Positions 60,704 through 64,000 of a stretch of DNA of 64,000 nucleotides are shown here, piece after piece. Within the stretch, counting starts at the first letter, position 1. Each line of letters begins with the position of its first letter. Source of the stretch: Frondihabitans sp. PAMC 28766 (lineage in GTDB: Bacteria; Actinomycetota; Actinomycetes; Actinomycetales; Microbacteriaceae). Made by a program: the position numbers and the translations under genes. The notes beneath the pieces are model-generated. The model saw only the letters and a list, made by a program, of their open reading frames with translations. It searched no databases and had not been told where the DNA came from. Where the stretch lies: contig NZ_CP014513.1 in the NCBI RefSeq assembly GCF_001577365.1, positions 1,364,001-1,428,000 of the forward strand, given 5' to 3'.

Positions 60704-60741
60704 TGCGTTTAACCTGCAGCTTCGGTGGAGACCGCGAACGG

Positions 60742-60747
60742 TAGGAT
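60742..60747 (+). promoter_or_regulatory. Predicted leaderless -10 for gltX (TAGGAT)
   Basis: TAGGAT ends 8 nt before ATG 60756; no ribosome-binding site is present. Confidence 0.5.
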
Positions 60748-60755
60748 TGACGGCG

Positions 60756-62246
60756 ATGTCTGCCTCCTTCACGACCGCGACCGGCGCCGACGTGCGCGTC
60801 CGGTTCTGCCCGTCGCCCACCGGTACACCCCACGTCGGCCTGATCCGAACTGCCCTTTTCAACTGGGCCTACGCGCGCCACACCGGCGGCAAGCTGGTCT
60901 TCCGCATCGAAGACACCGACGCCGCGCGCGACAGCGAAGAGAGCTACCACCAGATCATCGACGGCCTGCACTGGCTCGGCATCGACTGGGACGAAGGGGT
61001 CGAGGTCGGTGGTCCCTTCGCGCCGTATCGCCAATCGGAGCGGCACGACATCTACCAGGGCGTCATCGCGCAGCTGAAGGAGCGCGGCCTCCTCTACGAA
61101 AGCTTTGTCACGCCCGACGAGATGGAAGCACGCAACGTCTCCAACGGGCGCGACGCCAAGCAGGGCTATGACAATTTCGAGCGTGAGCTCAGCGACGAGC
61201 AGAGGGCGGCGTATCGGGCGGAGGGCCGGGCGCCGGCTCTGCGTCTTCGAGTGCCCGACCGCGACCTCAGCTTCGACGACCTGGTGCGGGGCCCCATCAC
61301 CTTCCCCGCCGGATCCTTCACCGACTTCGTCGTGGTGCGGCCCAACGGCATTCCGCTCTACACGTTCGTGAACCCCGTCGACGACGCCCTGATGGGCGTC
61401 ACGCACGTGCTGCGCGGCGAGGACATCCTGTCGTCGACCCCCCGCCAGATCGCCCTCTACGAGGCGCTCTACGAGATCGGTATCGCGAAGTTCATTCCGC
61501 GCTTCGGTCACCTGCCCTATGTGATGGGCGACAAGAACAAGAAGCTGTCGAAGCGCGACCCCGAGTCGAATCTCTTCCTGCACCGCAGCAACGGCATGAT
61601 TCCCGAGGGTCTGGTCAACTACCTCGCGCTGCTCGGCTGGTCGTTGAGCCACGATCGCGACGTGTTCTCGATCGACGAGATGGTGGCGGCATTCGACGTG
61701 GTCGACGTCAACCCCAACCCGGCGCGCTTCGACGAGAAGAAGGCCGAGTCGATCAACGGCGACCACATCCGCCTGCTCGAGTCCGCCGACTTCGCCGGCC
61801 GCCTCGTGCCGTACCTCGACGGGATCGTCGCGAACCCGCCGACGCCCGCGCAGCAGGCGATTCTGATCGCGGCCGCACCGCTGGTGCAGGAGCGCATGCA
61901 GCTGCTCGGCGAGGCGCCCGGCATGCTCGGCTTCCTGTTCACGAGCGACGACGACCTCGTGTACGAAGACGACGCGCTGAAGACTCTCGGCGAGAACGCC
62001 GGCGACGTGCTGCGTGCCTCGGTCGAGGCCGTGTCCGCGGCGGGCGAGTGGACGCACACCGCGCTCGAAGAGGCGCTCAGGGGTGCGCTCGTCGAGGGCC
62101 TGGGGCTCAAGCCTCGAGTGGCCTTCGGCCCCCTTCGAGTCGCTGTGTCAGGCCGCAGGGTGAGCCCTCCTCTCTTCGAGTCGATGGCGATCCTGGGCCG
62201 GGAGTCGACCGTGGCCCGCCTCGAGAAGCTGGCAGCGAGGGTGTGA
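60756..62246 (+). CDS. gltX: Glutamyl-tRNA synthetase
   Basis: 496-residue class Ib synthetase charging tRNA-Glu (and, in the many actinobacteria without GlnRS, mischarging tRNA-Gln for GatCAB). The HIGH motif is [17 protein letters not shown] and the KMSKS motif is [39 protein letters not shown] is the glutamate/anticodon-side signature. The C-terminal anticodon-binding cage is helical. The stop overlaps the start of the flavoprotein gene (GTGA). Confidence 0.97.
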   Translation: MSASFTTATGADVRVRFCPSPTGTPHVGLIRTALFNWAYARHTGGKLVFRIEDTDAARDSEESYHQIIDGLHWLGIDWDEGVEVGGPFAPYRQSERHDIYQGVIAQLKERGLLYESFVTPDEMEARNVSNGRDAKQGYDNFERELSDEQRAAYRAEGRAPALRLRVPDRDLSFDDLVRGPITFPAGSFTDFVVVRPNGIPLYTFVNPVDDALMGVTHVLRGEDILSSTPRQIALYEALYEIGIAKFIPRFGHLPYVMGDKNKKLSKRDPESNLFLHRSNGMIPEGLVNYLALLGWSLSHDRDVFSIDEMVAAFDVVDVNPNPARFDEKKAESINGDHIRLLESADFAGRLVPYLDGIVANPPTPAQQAILIAAAPLVQERMQLLGEAPGMLGFLFTSDDDLVYEDDALKTLGENAGDVLRASVEAVSAAGEWTHTALEEALRGALVEGLGLKPRVAFGPLRVAVSGRRVSPPLFESMAILGRESTVARLEKLAARV

Positions 62247-63187
62247 GCGGCACCGCCGACACCTACGACGTCGCCGTCGTCGGAGGAGGGCCCGCCGGCT
62301 TGAGCGCAGCCCTCAACCTCGTGCGGGCGCGCCGACGCGTGCTGCTGATCGACAGCAACCGCCCCCGCAACTCGGCGACTCTGATGTCGCACGGCTTCCT
62401 CACCCGCGACGGCATCTCGCCGCTCGAGCTGCGTCGGCTGGGCCGCGACGAGTTCTTGGGCTACGAGGGCGCCGAGCACCGTACGACACTGGCTCAGAAG
62501 GTTACACGCGCCGAAGACGGCTATGTGATCGAGTGCGCGATGCGAAACAAGGCCAGCTCGGCGACTGCGCGCACCGTGCTCGCCGCCACCGGCCTTCATG
62601 AGACGCTGCCGACCATCGAGGGCCTCCGCGCCTTCTACGGCACGGCCATCCACAGCTGCATCGAATGCGACGGCTACGACAAACGCGACCAGGCCCTCGC
62701 CGTCATCGGCGAGCACGACGACCTCGCCGAGCGGGCAGTGCTGCTCTCGCAGTGGAGCGACGACCTCATCGTCTTCACCAACGGCGTCGACATCGTCAGC
62801 CGCGGCGACGAAGAAGCCCTCGAAGCCCGAGGCATCACGACCGACCGACGCACCATCTCGTCCATCGAAGGCGACCGCGACGGTCTCACCGGCATCCGCC
62901 TGGCCGACGGCGACGTCGTCCCCCGCCAGGGCGGTTTCGTGCGGCCCGCCTGGTCGAGCGAACTCGGCTACCTCGACACGCTCGCCCCCGATCTCGACAT
63001 CGACGGCCTGCTCGTCGCCGACAGCCACGGGCGCACCAGCGTGCCCGGCCTCTACGTCGCCGGTGAATCCGCAGCCCCAGGCCCCCAACAGCTGATCGTG
63101 GCCGCAGGATCCGGGGCACGCACCGCCGCGACCATCAACCGCGACCTCGTCGGCGGCATTCGAGACCTCGCGGATGCTGTACAGTAG
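62243..63187 (+). CDS. Thioredoxin-reductase-like NAD(P)/FAD-dependent oxidoreductase
   Basis: 314 residues, GTG start coupled to gltX. FAD-binding [24 protein letters not shown] at the N-terminus, a CxxC pair CIECDGY in the position of the TrxR redox centre, and a C-terminal [21 protein letters not shown]. The NADPH domain loop is atypical ([13 protein letters not shown] instead of GGGDSA), so it may be a ferredoxin/other-donor type. Substrate unknown; a real electron partner is not evident nearby. Confidence 0.82.
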   Translation: MSGTADTYDVAVVGGGPAGLSAALNLVRARRRVLLIDSNRPRNSATLMSHGFLTRDGISPLELRRLGRDEFLGYEGAEHRTTLAQKVTRAEDGYVIECAMRNKASSATARTVLAATGLHETLPTIEGLRAFYGTAIHSCIECDGYDKRDQALAVIGEHDDLAERAVLLSQWSDDLIVFTNGVDIVSRGDEEALEARGITTDRRTISSIEGDRDGLTGIRLADGDVVPRQGGFVRPAWSSELGYLDTLAPDLDIDGLLVADSHGRTSVPGLYVAGESAAPGPQQLIVAAGSGARTAATINRDLVGGIRDLADAVQ

Positions 63188-63239
63188 ACACTCGGTTCGG
63201 TAACGAGTCGCGAGGCTGAGATGTTCTGCATATCAGTTT

Positions 63240-63314
63240 TGGGGTATGGTGTAATTGGCAACACGACTGATTCTGGTTCAGTTGTTCTTGGTTCGAGTCC
63301 AGGTACCCCAGCCA
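63240..63314 (+). tRNA. tRNA-Gln (anticodon CTG)
   Basis: TGGGGTATGGTGTAATTGGC starts the molecule; acceptor TGGGGTA pairs with TACCCCA. Anticodon stem ACTGA/TCAGT with loop TTCTGGT gives CTG (Gln). The T-arm has GGTTCGAGTCC, and GCCA at 63311-63314 shows an encoded CCA. Confidence 0.96.
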
Positions 63315-63319
63315 TTCGG

Positions 63320-63353
63320 TTCCCCGTGTCCTTCCTTCGGAAGGAGCGGGGAA
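63320..63353 (+). terminator. tRNA-Gln terminator hairpin
   Basis: TTCCCCG (63320-63326) and CGGGGAA (63347-63353) close an inner TCCTTCC/GGAAGGA stem with a TTC loop, starting 6 nt after the tRNA. Confidence 0.75.
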
Positions 63354-63647
63354 TCGCTGTCTGTGTCGATTGGTCGGCTCCGCCGACATGCGGCTGCAGC
63401 AGGGCAGCCAATGTTCTCCCGCCGCATCGAGTTGTTCGGTTGGGGGTGCGGCTTCGCTTTGCTCGCCGCGCGCCGGCTCCGCCGATATGCGGCTTCGCTT
63501 CGCTCGCCGCGCGCTCCCGGCGGCCGACGCCGCAGCGCCGGCCGAACGCTGGCCGTGGGCTGTCGATCATCTCGGCTGACATCCGGGGGGTCGGCTTCCG
63601 CCATATGATTTCGGCTGTGCCAGGAGACACGCCGCAGCGGGAGCGGA
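63354..63647. other. Repeat-rich intergenic region
   Basis: About 300 bases with no supported gene. It contains a 27-nt direct repeat, copies at 63447-63473 and 63488-63514 (core GCGGCTTCGCTTYGCTCG), and GGCTCCGCCGA-type repeats (63379-63390, 63474-63485). Short open frames over it are repeat-driven. Confidence 0.6.
63447..63514. repeat. 27-nt direct repeat
   Basis: Two copies (63447-63473, 63488-63514) differ at one base, 41 nt apart start to start; both include GCTCGCCGCGCGC. Extra copies of the GGCTCCGCCGAYATGCGGC neighbour element flank them. Confidence 0.85.
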
Positions 63648-63653
63648 TAGGGT
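63648..63653 (+). promoter_or_regulatory. Predicted leaderless -10 (TAGGGT)
   Basis: TAGGGT ends 7 nt before ATG 63661; no ribosome-binding site is present. Confidence 0.45.
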
Positions 63654-63660
63654 GCCGGGC

Positions 63661-64000
63661 ATGAGCAGCCGTGGGCCGAAGCCGTACCTGTTGATGCCAG
63701 GGAGCGCGCGGGCAGCGCTCGAGTTCTGGGGCCGGGTCTTCGGCGGCGAGGTGACCGTGTACACCCTGGCGGAGTTCGGGCGCGAGGACGGGCCCGCCGA
63801 GGCGGTCGCGCACGGGATCCTGGCCGGGGACGTCGAGCTCTACGCCGCCGACGCGACGGGCGACGACAAGCCCTTCGCCGGGGAGGGGGTGCTGTTCTCG
63901 CTGCTCGGCATCGCCCCGCGAGAGGTGCTGCATCGGTGGTTCGACGCGCTGGGCGACGGGGGCACGGTGCTCGACCGGCTGCAGGTGCGGCCGTGGGGTG
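63661..64000 (+). CDS. PhnB/glyoxalase-type VOC-family protein (3' end outside the window)
   Basis: The first 113 residues are visible and the frame is open to the window edge. The N-terminus KPYLLMPGSARAALEFWGRVFGGEV is the typical PhnB/3-demethylubiquinone-type VOC beta-alpha-beta start (F-G-G-E). No metal ligand set can be judged from the truncated sequence. Enzymatic role unknown. Confidence 0.82.
   Translation, partial: MSSRGPKPYLLMPGSARAALEFWGRVFGGEVTVYTLAEFGREDGPAEAVAHGILAGDVELYAADATGDDKPFAGEGVLFSLLGIAPREVLHRWFDALGDGGTVLDRLQVRPWG

Overview
The window is high-GC actinobacterial chromosome. Its 16S rRNA, the roughly 110-nt insertion in 23S domain III, mycothiol synthase (mshD), a GlnR-type regulator, CarD and a fused ispDF point to Actinobacteria, most likely a Microbacteriaceae species (family inferred from general look, not from a search). 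Nearly everything is core metabolism, regulation, transport or the translation apparatus. I see no prophage, IS element, CRISPR array or defence island.

Layout. 1-5014: end of folD, then the Leloir galactose cluster galT-galK (minus strand), divergent from a DeoR-family regulator and galM (frameshifted). 5015-8246: a small gene, tRNA-Lys, a conserved hypothetical, and an ECF sigma/anti-sigma pair (sigK-rskA). 8471-12625: phosphate uptake operon pstSCAB with a clear PHO box. 12809-15938: mutT1-like Nudix/phosphatase coupled to ppk (frameshifted). 16014-17562: glnR-like regulator and mshD. 17629-23983: small membrane proteins, nitrobindin-like protein, ygfZ, a methyltransferase, gpmA, a membrane-protein/GntR operon and two hypotheticals. 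24106-29665: ChvE/GguAB-type sugar ABC importer with its ROK repressor; a shared operator lies at both promoters. 29728-32406: phoU divergent from senX3-regX3, with a second PHO box. 32499-37365: lipoprotein, carD, ispDF, cysS, rlmB. 37444-41093: DUF4032 kinase-like protein, UgpC/MsiK-type ATPase, DsbA-like protein (frameshifted). 41098-50127: phosphoesterase, AI-2E-family permease, ROK kinase, SRPBCC protein, MDR oxidoreductase, DUF5997 plus an orphan LysR effector domain, a decayed YdeI-like fragment, a DUF2945 protein, MFS and TetR. 50181-54546: putA and an FAH-family hydrolase. 54547-60703: one complete rRNA operon (16S-23S-5S, no spacer tRNAs). 60756-64000: gltX, a TrxR-like flavoprotein, tRNA-Gln and the start of a PhnB/VOC protein.

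How the genes work together. The phosphate module is the clearest circuit. SenX3-RegX3 (31 kb) probably acts on the PHO boxes at its own promoter and at pstS; PhoU links transporter and kinase; Ppk stores the phosphate. The galactose cluster and the ChvE/Ggu importer each sit next to a plausible local repressor.

Three non-obvious signals stand out. (1) At sixteen starts a TAnnnT hexamer ends 6-8 nt before the start codon and no ribosome-binding site is visible, which predicts widespread leaderless mRNAs; at one locus two divergent genes share a single palindromic -10. (2) A family of long hairpins with the same arm sequence (ACCTTTTCGGC) ends three unrelated operons. (3) Three genes are each broken by one missing base in a C run, which looks like consensus error rather than biology.
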